DNA of 64,000 nucleotides. Origin: Takakia lepidozioides (lineage: Eukaryota > Streptophyta > Takakiopsida > Takakiales > Takakiaceae). The stretch's first letter is position 1. Each line of letters begins with the position of its first letter. Positions 44,800-56,292 of this stretch are shown here, one piece after another. The stretch covers positions 22,814,001 to 22,878,000 of the forward strand of contig CM060731.1 of NCBI GenBank assembly GCA_030704615.1, written 5' to 3'. The translations under genes were made by a program, and so were the position numbers. The notes beneath the pieces are model-generated. The model saw only the letters and a program-made list of their open reading frames with translations. It had not been told where the DNA came from and did no database searches.

Positions 44800-46380
44800 T
44801 GCAGTTAAGAAAACAAATCGAGACAATAATCAATAATGTAAAATGCATCTCTCTGAGAAAATGTAAAGTAGCAGAAAAATTAAAAGCAAGATTTTCTTAC
44901 TTTCTGGGATCACAATGCTCAAACCATGAGATTGTTGAGACAAACATTAAGAATGTCAAATAGTGATGAATGTAAACATGACCTTCTAGTTAATTCCATT
45001 GATCTCACGTGAAGGTGTTATTCATTATGGATGGGTCGGACTAAAGATGTGCACTATTAGCCGTCTAGTTTAGAACTGCTTATATCCATCTATTTCTCCG
45101 ATATTCAATCGTCATTAGAATTAGGACTTCACGTTGCTCCGGACTACTAGTGATGATTTCATGGAACAATGTCCAAGAAAATGTGATGGATTGAAGTTTT
45201 ATAGAAAATTTCAACGTTTATTTCATTTCATTTTGATTTGTATGGTGCCATTTGGGCAAAGAAAAAGTAGTGGCTTTGCCCTCTGCCTTCACGGGCAGAG
45301 ATGTCTCTGTCTTCATTTGAGATAGTAACCAATTCATTTTTTGAAATATGAATTTGTTGAGATTTTATTTCATTTGAAATTTGATATGAATTGCCTGGTT
45401 GTTTTTCACATGGATATTTCATGCGTCGTTCAACACAGATTATTTTGATTATTTCCAGACCTTTTATCAATTTCATAAACGTGATGTGGCTGACAAAAAA
45501 CAAAAAAACAAAGAAAAAAATGATATTTAGTTTTTAGTTTGGCAATTCAGACAATGTGGGCAATTTCGACAAATTACAACGACGATGATGTTCAGAGCAT
45601 GATGTGGTACTTACGGCCCTATTGCTTCTCTATACTAAAACTAGTCTCGGACTTTTCAGTGATCATTAGAATTTTCTCCAAACTTGTAGGTTTCATTGTA
45701 TTCATATGTACACATCTAAAAAGTCTATGATTGCTCCAATCCCACTCTCCTTACCACATGCTTGCTGAGCAGATTTGGATCTTGCCTTACTAACATCAAG
45801 TTCAACCATATGCCCTTCCTCAAGAACCATCCAACCTAAACCCTAAACACACTTCTTCAAACAACTTGCTCACACCTCCTCTAATGCCCTCTTCTTCATA
45901 CCTCCTTTTTGCCTCCTCCTACTCACCCCTCCTGACTGCTCAAGTTATTGGCCCTTCTTCACCTTCCCAATCTCTGTCTCCTCTCCTCTCCTGAGAGAAT
46001 TAGAGCCACTTTGCATGCTTGTCCATTGCGCGTATTATGACATCATGCCCAATATTTCTGTCTCCCTCTTCCCATGTTTAGAAATGCACTACTACCTACT
46101 ACCCCACATCCTTTACTAGTTGATGGATGCCAAGGCTTGCAAAGTCCGCAAAACGCAAAGTCTTGTGGATCACGGGCTTGTGAGATTAAAAGATCGTCTC
46201 CTCACAGTCAACATTCATAGCAAACCTCCACGTTCCAGTCATCTCTAGCCCTAGAATGAAGAACTGAACAATTGAAAAAATTAGACATCCTTCTCAAAGT
46301 CGGTTAATTGAATGAGATTTAGAATCATGCATTATGTCTTGATTCCTTTCTTTGTCTCTGAGTCATATACGTAGGTTAAA
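44800..46380. other. Intergenic, no gene supported
   Basis: AT-rich sequence with short frames only; pyrimidine-rich patches at 45840-46000. Confidence 0.5.
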
Positions 46381-46600
46381 ACTGGGTGGTTAAAGATATC
46401 ACATGTAATTGCAGCAATACATACAATTTATGGATGAAGGGTTCATCCAACATACATCATTTGTTCAACTTCCTTAATGTGTTGAAATCATCGTCTTCCT
46501 TTCTTTCTTTGTTTCTTTCTTTGTCTCTGAATAATATAAATTGGGTGGTGAAGGATATCACATGTAATTGCAGCAGTAGATGCAATTCATGTGATCAAGG
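46350..46600 (+). repeat. 159-bp tandem duplication
   Basis: CTTTGTCTCTGA..TGGGTGGT..GATATCACATGTAATTG at about 46354-46420 recurs 159 bp downstream at about 46519-46580. Confidence 0.8.
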
Positions 46601-46639
46601 GCTCCATGGCACATAAGCCAATGGTAGCCAGTGACCTCA

Positions 46640-47150
46640 TGGGGCCCACACATGGCAAGGCCTGTTGGCATTCTTGCCCTAGAAGCCTGGTCAAAAGGCA
46701 AGTATGACCCGTGACAATGGTGACATCATTCAACAGGCATGGGTGACCATTGGGTGAGCATGTAAAGTGCCTCTAAGCTCACCCTCAATTAATTGACCCA
46801 ATTTAGTCCCCATGTCTTTCTTCCCTGAATACACTATGCCACTTGGTGATAGCCCTAACTCAAACTGAAAGTCAATACCTAACTTTGACTTGTAAATGGG
46901 GCTATTATTTCCTAAGTCCCAGCCCTAACCTAACTAACATGGTTCAATAGTAAGATTGTAATCTAGATGTCTGACGTGGAATGCTGGCTGTCACAATTCT
47001 CTCCATTCATCAAAATTCTTTCCATTTCTACTCAGGATATATATTCATCCTGTTTCCATTACTGCTGTGACAATCTGCATAGATGCAACATCAATGACTG
47101 GCATAAGTGGGGATGTATTACAACATGCCTTCTTCCACCACATTGTTCCC
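46640..47150. other. Downstream flank of the quinone oxidoreductase-like gene
   Basis: No coding sequence supported; includes the 3' UTR region of the - strand gene ending at 47151. Confidence 0.4.
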
Positions 47151-49493
47151 TCACAGCTTGGATGTGGTTCCTGTGGTTGAGTTCTTGCCCTCTGAACTTG
47201 CCTGGGGTATTATCATCACCTTCCCCATGACTTGACGCTGTTGGATGGTTGCAAATGCTTGGTTAGCCTGAACCATACACATCAACTCTGGTAAGAATCA
47301 GGCATGCACTTGTTTAAGTACACCCATGTACCTCAATCTTCGCTTCTACCAGCTCGCCTTAAAGCACAAGGCCCCCCAGGGAGCCTACTTCCTTGAGGCG
47401 TCCTTAATACACTTCACAAAAAAGTTTCCACATCCCATCTTTTGTGGACGCGGAGGTACAATTCTAAACTACACATCAGTAAAAGAGTTGTGCACATTTT
47501 CTCAAGGGGAACAAGAGTGACTGTCAAAAATTACGAGTGTAGTGCACCAAATTAAATTCACTGGGGCAGCTGAAATTTTTCCTTTCATGCAGCAACTGGC
47601 CAAATATGTATACAAGAAGTAAGTTGGTCTATTTAGACTGGGTGGTAAACATAGCACTAGTAGCCACCTTGTAGACTTTATCTGAGGGGTGGGGGACAAC
47701 CCATGACAATATTTATTATGTCCATGAGTGGCCCCATAAAGCGTGAGACGGAGAGGGAGACGAGATTGTGATTTGCAGAGCTTGGCCATCACAACACTTT
47801 GTGTGCACCTGCAGATTCACGACAGTCAAAATGCAACACTACAACTGTCTCTCCACTGTAACGACATCTCATTTGCCAGCACAACGACTTTTAACTCAGA
47901 GACAGAGAGAGAGAGATAAGAGGCAGACAGAAACAGAAAGCAACAGGAGCCCAAAAATAGCTACTCTGCAGCTTGAGGAACCACAAGGAAGTGGCAGGGA
48001 ATGCATACCTGGGAGAGAGGGAAGGTGTGTGACACATTGACACGAATGAAACCCTTTCCCAGCAGCTCCAACAACTCCCTCATTGAATCTGTCAGTACTT
48101 CAGGCTTGTGATTCATGTAGCTGCCCCAATAAAGCCCATGCACTGTCCAGTTCTGCACCACTACCCAAAAGCTATGCTTAGAAAAAGCATGGACATACTA
48201 AGCAAATACCTAACCTCCTCATCTCCCAAGTAAACTCTATCCAATGTGTGTGTTCCTGGGGTTTGGCTACGCCTGATGTCATTGAGTGCTGGGTAGCCAG
48301 TTCGCAACAAGGGATCCAGACATGAACTATTGCTGACGATTTAAATTGGTGGGACCCATTATGCGAATCTTAGAAACACTGCTACTGGCAGATGTCAAAA
48401 GCTTCTTTGATGTTGTTTACCACTACAATGCTTCACTTGTTTCACCTAAGCCCTGCAACCAGTCTAAGAAACCCAAAACAAGCAATCAACCTGTGACCGT
48501 ACGTATGTGAATAAAAAGAAAACTCTTGGACATCTGACCTTCACAAGAGCAATGTTAGCCGGAATGCTCGGAATTTCACCGCTGGTGAAGCCTATAATGA
48601 GGATTTGGGCACCCCAGTTAAGGAGCTTCATGCTGTCTTTGAACAGTTTCCCACCAACAGGGTCATATAAAACATCCACACCCCTCAGATTATTTGCCTT
48701 CAAGAAGGCTTGAGCTGACTTGATCAGGCCGCCATCACTAGGATCTATGACAAAGTCGGCTCCTAGGCTCTTCAGGAGCTCCTCCTTCTCTTTCCCCCTG
48801 ATGCAAGCCACCACATGGTGGTCAACATTCAGCATTCCAAACCTGATATTTGCTTAATGCTAGATGCCATTACTCTGAAGTGTTTCAGGAGGCGCCAGAA
48901 TGAGAGCAGAGATAATGACTTCACACTTCATACATGGCCACTGTGATAGAGAAAGGCCACAGGAAAAACCTGGCCACGGCAATGACGACTGCACCACACA
49001 ATTTGCCAATTTGCACTGCTGCTGACCCCACTCCTCCCGCCGCACCCAGCACAAGCAGCACCTGGTTGGTCAATCTCTTTTAGACCTCTCATTGCTTCAT
49101 GTTTGTGAAACGAGGATGTTACACATAACAGACCAATGTGTCTTCTACATTTGCCCTTCTTGTTGGAAAAGAATTTTTTCGACTCTAAGCATCCTAAGCC
49201 CTTCCTAAGCATCCTAAGCCCTTCTTGCCCAAGTGCATGAAGTACACAGCAAGAGAGATCATTCACTGCTGCCTGCGATGAATATCCTTAAGGGCTTAAA
49301 CCCCATTGGATATTTATCCTCCCAGAGCCAGTTGTGGGTTTAAGCCCTCAAGGGTAAATCTGAATTTTCCATAGCATGACCCTGAGGCAACATCAATATG
49401 GTTACGGAGAATTCACTTTTGTCCTATGTGCTGATTACATTTGAAAAAATGAGGCTGATCCCGGTACTGCTACTGTTAAGTACAGAAAAATGC

Positions 49494-49533
<40 letters not shown>

Positions 49534-50554
49534 CTGTTTGCCATGAGAGAGAAAATGTCCCAAGAGAACCAGGTTCGTTGGGGGTTGGGTTCTCAAAGTG
49601 ATTGTTGTATTGAGGGATACTTTCCAACCTGGCGAGCCTTAAGGCGAGCCCGATATACCAAACCCACATGCGATGTGCCAAATGCAACAGGTAGCCCACC
49701 TGCCTCCACTAAATTGCACTCATTTGGCACCTTAAACCTGCATAAGACACAACTTAGAAGTTATAAAACATCAAGAAAGAAGGGAATTTAAGAGCGTCCA
49801 GTAGGATTGAGTGCAAGAGTCTTTGCCAGACAGAGAGCAGCAGAAAACTCCAAGGTGTTACATAAGATCTCGCATTCACACCGGCTATTAGTGTGTTTTC
49901 ATCCGAAAATGCCCCCTTACATCAGACCTGAGACCAAGTGATATATGTGGTTGAATTAGCCGTGTTATAAAGATCACTAGGCTTTCTCCATTCTTTCCTT
50001 CGCATTCCGCTAGCCACTTAACTACGGTTAGAACCTGACAATTCATTGAAAATGGAAGGCAATTGCAAACACAATGCATACATTGCAGCCCCGAAACAAC
50101 ACTGTCCCGATGCAAATCAGGACGACTGAAATCAACTTCAGTGCCACAAATCGAGACACAGCCAGGTCTTACAGAACAACAAGAATACTTACGTTCTGAT
50201 AGCATCAACAATAGTCTCCTCGGCGTAGGAGCCTACGTCGATCATCCCACACACTCTATCACCAGGTTTCACATGGGTAACTTTCTCACCGACTTCGAGC
50301 ACGGTGCCTGCAAAATCTGACCCTGGCACATAGGGCAACGTAGGCTTCTCTTGATATTTACCTTGAATTGCCAGCACTGTCGCGAAATTGACACTGGCTG
50401 CGGCCACTCTCACTTTGATTCCAGTTGGGGAGGAGAGAGTGGGTCTGGGGTGATTGTTAGACACATATACAGGGGATGTTTCCGACATAGGAACTGTGGG
50501 ATCTCCCAGGCTACGGCACACCAGTGCCGACATGGTGGAGTTGCTGGATGCCAT
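47151..50554 (-). CDS. Quinone oxidoreductase-like MDR protein, predicted peroxisomal (6 exons)
   Basis: Medium-chain dehydrogenase/reductase of the zinc-free quinone oxidoreductase type, NAD(P)H-dependent by family. Exons (transcript order): 50554-50193, 49737-49629, 49061-48970, 48842-48539, 48152-48009, 47267-47151. Phases match throughout, giving 375 residues. The N-terminal GroES-like domain has YVPGSDFAGTVLEVG and KPGDRVCG (residues ~75-103). Then LPVAFGTSHVGLVYRARLK, the Rossmann motif LGAAGGVGSAAVQIGK (~162-177), GVDVLYDPVGGKLFKDSMK, IPANIALVKNWTVHGLYWGS and QVMGKVMI follow. The last three residues are SKL, a PTS1 peroxisomal signal, as in the related plant protein class to my knowledge. 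Start at the first ATG (50554); a second Met is 8 residues in. No active-site zinc cysteines, as expected. Confidence 0.92.
49496..49530 (+). repeat. (GA)n microsatellite in intron
   Basis: About 17 GA units within intron 2 of the quinone oxidoreductase-like gene. A shorter GA run lies at about 57373-57390 in the phosphoribulokinase gene. Confidence 0.95.
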
Positions 50555-50879
50555 AATTGGGTGACAGAGAGCGTGAACGCAGTTCTCTTCTAATGTCCAA
50601 GAGGAGCTCAACAAATTTGCAGGGAAGCAAGAGGAAGACGACCCACACAAAAGTGGAGAGGCGAAATGAACTTGAAAGAGACCTGAGACTTCACCGGGAG
50701 GGGGAGGGAGAGAGATGGCAGGACACTAGGAGATTTGTGCATTTCTCTTGGAAAATGGGATGCAAGCACGTAGCACTTGGTCATTTGCAGAATCTCTTAG
50801 TAACCAAAGTGCAGTACTAAATTGTGCAAAATGTTAGGCTTCCATCCCTGATTAGCATCATCCTTGGATTCTCTTTTTA

Positions 50880-51000
50880 GTAATCTCTTGGGCAAACCTT
50901 AATTCCTGGACCATCCTTTAATGGACAGGGCCCACGCAAACTTGGGGGCTTTATTTGATACCCGGACATAGTCCTGGGTCTATAAGAGGTCCATCATTTC
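50880..51000 (+). repeat. Dispersed repeat copy shared with the foldback element terminus
   Basis: TTAATTCCTGGACCATCC..TAATGGAC..CCCA..AAAC.TGGG recurs in diverged form at about 30750-30830 and, inverted, at the left end of the foldback element (about 26835-26855). Confidence 0.6.
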
Positions 51001-51550
51001 TCTCCTGCAGCTGTTGCAAGACATAGGTGACCAAACACCCTGATGCATGTATTTTCATGTGCATACAGATTCCGGCCTTCACAATCAGAGCTATCGACGC
51101 TTGACCTTTGCATAGCCGGGCCATCATCTGTGAGTGCTGGTATTACCTACCTCCAGCGTATAAAATTGTAGATCCAGATGGTACTGCGTCAATACTACAA
51201 TGATTGGCTCGGCATAGTAGCTTGCTAGTACCTCTCATCTCCATTTGAAGGCTTGGAACACTATCTTGCCCACTCGTTCCATACAACTAAGCTTGGAACT
51301 TACGATGTTGATACCAAAAGTTCACATCTTCATTCGAAATCTTCCTTGGATGCGTGTGACAATCCCTTGTCATGAAATGTCTACCTGCTGTACTTTTCTG
51401 TTTGTGGTAAGCTGTCATACACACATGACAAAGGTGTGTTTCTTAGTACAAAAAAGCTCTGAATTTGTCCTTGCTGTTGCATCTGTAATCTCGTCTAGCA
51501 TTGCACATATAGTTAGCCCATTAAAAAAAAGAAAGAAAAAATTAGCAAGA
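51000..51550. other. Intergenic, no gene seen
   Basis: Only short frames; an A-rich run precedes the MITE at 51556. Confidence 0.5.
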
Positions 51551-51555
51551 CATTA

Positions 51556-51923
51556 GAGTTATCCGTAAAGAGTCCCAAACTCGGCATGAGAACCCTGAGT
51601 TTGGCCAAAACTGGGCATGAGACTCAAAACTCAGGATCAAGCGGTACGACTAGAAAAAACACGGGACCAAACTGCCAGGACTAGGAAAATGGGGGTGGCA
51701 GGAGTTTGGACCCGGGTTTTGTTTGTCGTCCAGGCAGAGGCAGTCAGAGCTCACGAGCTCGCGTGAGCAGCCGTTGCCCTCATCCCCAGTTTATGATTTG
51801 GTGCCCTCTTTTTGACTTCATGCCCAGTTTTCTGCACTTTACGGATTTACTCAAACTCAGGATGAAACCCGTAACTCGGGTCCAAACAGGGTACCAAACT
51901 TAGGCTCACTTTATGGATAACTC
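51556..51923. mobile_element. Stowaway-like MITE, 368 bp
   Basis: Imperfect terminal inverted repeats: GAGTTATCCGTAAAG at the left and CTTTATGGATAACTC at the right, with more inverted similarity inward (AAACT..GAGTTTGG). It is flanked by TA on both sides (51554-51555 and 51924-51925), the target duplication of Tc1/mariner-type MITEs. No coding capacity. Confidence 0.75.
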
Positions 51924-52429
51924 TATCGTAACTTAACCAGTGACAAATATGGGGTCATTGGGGTCATGTTGTCCTGAAGACAACGAGTTAGTGTAGCACC
52001 TTCCTTGTGTTCATTGGCTTTTGGCACAAACTTAAATGCAGAATACATGGACCTTCAATGTGAAAATCTCGCATCAAGATACTGCTTTGCTGGTGAAGAA
52101 TTCCTGGTTTATTCTACAATCGGACTAACTTGTATGCCTTACTGCAACTAAAGATATAGATCCTATGGCTATCTATCACTTATTTGCTTGCAATTGGGTG
52201 AGAACAAGATTCGTGAACCCATTGTGGGTCATAATGCAGAGCACAAACAGCTCAATCCATTCCAGTCACTTCAGCATTCTTCTCCTGTACTGCTCAGCAT
52301 ATACTTGCGCCACATGAACTTCTTGTGCATGGGAACACACCATTTCCTTGTGCAACAAGTAATTTATACATGGAAAAATGGTTCAACCACATAGCAACTT
52401 TCTCCACTACGTGCTAAAAGGAGACCACC

Positions 52430-52650
52430 TATGCTTTCCTAGTGTTTTTGGTCACTTGAAATTGAACAGCTTTTAATGATCTGTATTTACCACAAAAATC
52501 TGAGTACACCCAAGTATGCTCCATTCCACATATGATTTCCTTTAGTGTTTGGTCACTTGAAATTGAACAGTCCTTTATGATCTGCATTCACCACACAAAA
52601 TCCAGGTACACGTAAGTATCCCCCATCCCTGATAGTCCAATGAAAACGAC
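52430..52650 (+). repeat. ~103-bp tandem duplication
   Basis: TTTGGTCACTTGAAATTGAACAG occurs at about 52448 and about 52551, each followed by similar ATGATCTG..CCACA..AGTACAC/AGGTACAC sequence. Confidence 0.8.
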
Positions 52651-53035
52651 ATGTATCTGACAAGACATGACCTTTTCTCAAAGGATGAGTGCCTGTGTGA
52701 ATCTACAAGGACCAAGCAGAACTTTCTCTATACAACTGGAAATTGCAAAACAAAGAGACAAACCTCCACAAAACAATGAGATAAATGGACAGACTATAGC
52801 ATCAAGGAGGAGCATATGTGGACCAGACTGCAGGGAACTATAGCATGTTTTCACAATTTGGAGAAGCAAAATTCGTGGAAGAGAAGTTATTTCTAATCTT
52901 ACATTGTGGTGTGCACAAAGCTGGTGACTGCCATTAGTATTGCATGCAAGTCTTCAGATTCAGTGAAAAATGCGTGCACCACGCCCTCCTCTTGAAAATC
53001 TATCTGACTAACTGCAGAAGCAGCTCCATAGACAA

Positions 53036-55358
53036 TTAGGCAGCCAAGGCAAGCACACTCTCTGCTATGCGCAGTGCAGCATCTGGAGCTGCCGCTTTCC
53101 GTGCCTTCTCTTGCATCACCCTCTGCCCCGATTTATCCCCTGCCCCCACATTGGAGAACATATCAAGCTTCAATGCACACAGGTATGAAAATGCTCTCCT
53201 TATGAGAACAACACCAAGAACAGCCATACTCCTTTGGTAAAAGTACACAATGCAGACCTTTAATGGCTTGTCCGAATCATCAACCATTCTCAGTCATCAT
53301 CCATTTCTCTGGCTGGTACAGGAGGATGAATGTGAAACAGAGTTTAAGACGTTGTCCCCCAGACTTCTCCACTGTGCTAATTTATTGGGAAAACTTGAAA
53401 ATGGGCAAAGGACAAGTGGGCACCAATAATCTCATTGATTGTTGCAGCGAGAGTCTGTGGAGTAAGTTGACTTTCTGGGAGCACTTTAGCAGCGCCTGCC
53501 TCTGCCATAGCCATTGCGTTCTTAATTTGGTGATCCTCAGCTACAGTGGGACATGGCACCTGCACACATTGGCCCAAGAAATGGATGCGCTCACAATGCA
53601 TGCAATAAAAAAGGAGCTAGGGTCAGCCATTTACTGGTTTCTCTAGATGGAGTTTGCTGTAAATATATTCTCAATCCTCACCACAACTGACAGCTTTTCT
53701 GTAACTTTGATTGATTGCTAATGCTTAATTTCTGCTCCAAAGCACACTTAGGCCTGGCTCATGTGTCAAAGTACCAAGATAGAAGGCTTGGCAGTGACCA
53801 GCAGCTCACTACATGTAATGGCACCTGCCCTCGCCACTACTACATTTGCTGCAGCATACGCCATCTCCATTGCATCCACGTACCTGTTCATCCATGCTTT
53901 GCCCCAATCCCCACTCAGCAAAACTGTGGCTTTTCAGGCTGAAATTCCACATTCTGCACTGTCAACCATGAATTACATTCTACTGCATGTTCTGCATCCT
54001 GTATGATATCTCAGAGCTGACTAAATGCTGGTTTACGGAGCTGACCGTCACCGTGGTTATCACTCCCCAGTGATTCTATCTGCACACCTAGAAAACAACT
54101 GTATGGGCCTCACAAAAGCCCCAGCGATCCAAGCTGGAATGGTGGGATGGAGGTGTTTGAATAGAATCTTACGGCAAGAGGGCCAGGCGTGGATGAGTGC
54201 CCACTAGGTCCAGGATAGTTTTGAAGTGGGTGGGACCGGTCTGCCAGATGAGTCTACGCTGTGGGTGTTGCTGCAGCATTGGTTGTGCCAGGCCCACCAC
54301 TGCATCGTTGATAGCCCCTGCTCCTAGCGAACCCCCAATCACCACCACCACCTCCTCCTCTATGCCATCATCTCGGGGCGCTAGAGTTGGGAAAAATGAG
54401 CGCAGCGCCATAGCTGCAGTGATGGGTTGTTGGAGGACAAGCCTGGTAGGGTTGCCATGCACCACACATTTGTGTTTTGGGAAATATGCACAGGCAGATG
54501 CAAAAGCCACAAACACAACCCGGGCAATTTTTCCTAGAAGGCAGTTGGAGATGCCTGCATATGCATTCTGCTCTTGAATGACCACCACACTCCCAGTCAA
54601 GGCTGCAACCAAACACACAGGACCTGCGACATAACCCCCTGTTCCCACCACCACATGTGGTCGATACGAGCGAACCAGTTTCCAGCAAACCCATATGCAA
54701 TATAGCAATTTAGCTGGCAACAGCAAGTTGGAAAGACTCCAAAATGGTCGGCGGATCGCAGCAGCAGGGATGGGTGAGATAATGTAACCGGCTTTGGGAA
54801 CTACGGACCACTCCATGCGCTCCTTGGTACCCACGAACTGGACCTTAGCGGCTGGGTCTAGTCGACGAACCTCATCAGCAATTGCCAGAGCGGGATAAAC
54901 GTGGCCGCCAGTCCCCCCTGCTGCAAACAAGATGCGCACACTTGCCACAGCAGTAGAATCAGCGACCACCTGCCTGCATGCGCTTGGCACTTGCCGGAGT
55001 GATCGAGGGGCAGAGCCGACATCATTGAAGAAATAGGATAACTTGTAGCCGGCCCAGTTTCCACTCATGTTCTGCATACAACAAGGCCACCTCCTTGAGT
55101 CAATCTATGAAATGGCTCCTGGTTCAAAAGAGACAGATTCCAAACTTAGAGTCACCCCTACCAGCAGGGCGAAAAAGGTTGTGGATTTGCAAAGTAAATG
55201 ATAGGTCAGATTGAAGTCCATCTCCCAACACCTAATTCCTTGCAGTGACCAACCACGAAAAGAACAAAAACACGCACTTGCCTGGACACTGCAAGGTAGG
55301 CGGATGACACGGAGGCCATGCTAGGTTCGACATAGCTGCTGACCAGTCTCGCATCCAT
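53036..55358 (-). CDS. MurG: MurG-type UDP-GlcNAc:lipid I glycosyltransferase (5 exons)
   Basis: Nuclear homologue of bacterial MurG, which adds GlcNAc to undecaprenyl-PP-MurNAc-peptide to make lipid II; in plants it belongs to the plastid peptidoglycan pathway inherited from cyanobacteria. Exons: 55358-55278, 55071-54173, 53883-53775, 53559-53424, 53139-53036; phases match, 442 residues. Seen: an N-terminal extension of ~70 residues (possible plastid transit peptide), FAAGGTGGHVYPALAIADEV with GGTGGH at ~79-84, VVVGTGGYVAGP (~167), IQEQNAYAGISN (~192), HGNPTR, VVIGGSLGAGAIND (~271), a segment with AGAITCSELLVTAKPSILVP holding the conserved donor-site Glu, and a C-terminal ARKAAAPDAALRIAESV helix. 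Introns exclude bacterial contamination. Exon 5 was fixed by phase and homology (DKSGQRVMQEKARK). Confidence 0.93.
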
Positions 55359-56292
55359 TCTTAGCCGAGTGTCATGTGCAGCAGGACATATGTGCGATTG
55401 CCCACAAGTTGAACTTATAAGGATATCGAATTCACGTACTTGGAAATGGGCCCCGCTGAGGCAATCCTCACCTCTAGAATGAATTGGAAAATTGCAATTC
55501 TCTAAAAGAAGGGTGTTTGCTTCATACTGAAGTTCCGCTCTCGCAAATAAGTACGTCGTGTCGTTTAAAGTGCCCCGACCTCTCTTCTCTGCTCTCTTAC
55601 GGAAGGCGAGCGAGAAATGCACTAGGGAGATGAAGTGGAAAACGTGATCAGCTCGCGGTATTTCTTATATTCATTCTACTAGCTACTGGAATCCATCTGC
55701 CTTCACTCTGACAACGTTCCACAGCCAAATACATAGTTAGGCTTCCGGATCAAACATTTACTATTTGAGAATCGATTTCTAATACGCTTCCACAGCTGCA
55801 GTGGGAGTGGCCGCAATGTTCTGTCTTCAGTGCGCAAACACTGATGAGTTCTTTGTAGGAATAGGGATCCAAACCTGGGAAACTGTGGTCAAGTCTGGAT
55901 TGTAAGCAGTCACAGTTTTCTGGCCTGGCTGTGTGTTGTGAGAGGATCCTGAAAATGCGGCACCCCTTACTGCAGGAATAATGGCAACAACACTAAGGTG
56001 CACTCAAGTCTGGTGGAAGGCATACCCAAGTACTAACTTCACGTATGTCTCAAGAAATTGACTTGTGAACACAGAGATCACAAACAAATAAGAACCACAA
56101 TGAATTTCCCAGATTGTATCACATACATCTTTCCACCAATTTACAAGTAGCTTTGTTAATCAGGAAAACGGCAATGCTACCTCCAAAAAAGTCAAAATGG
56201 GCACCACTGCATAGACTTACAAAACAAGGTGGCCTAACTGACCATCTCCATATCAAGAGTGATATAGATCCATCTTACAAGTGATTGGGTCC

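Noticed and set aside
53153-53287. Extension of MurG exon 5 upstream of 53139
   Set aside because: The open frame continues upstream, but the AG at 53141/53140 gives the phase required by exon 4 and leads directly into the conserved C-terminal helix; the upstream part has no MurG similarity.
54197-54577. 126-codon + strand ORF inside the MurG exon
   Set aside because: Antisense shadow of the well-supported MurG coding sequence.
53036-55358. Bacterial contamination because of MurG
   Set aside because: Four GT-AG introns with consistent phases and a position next to plant-type PRK show a nuclear plant gene.
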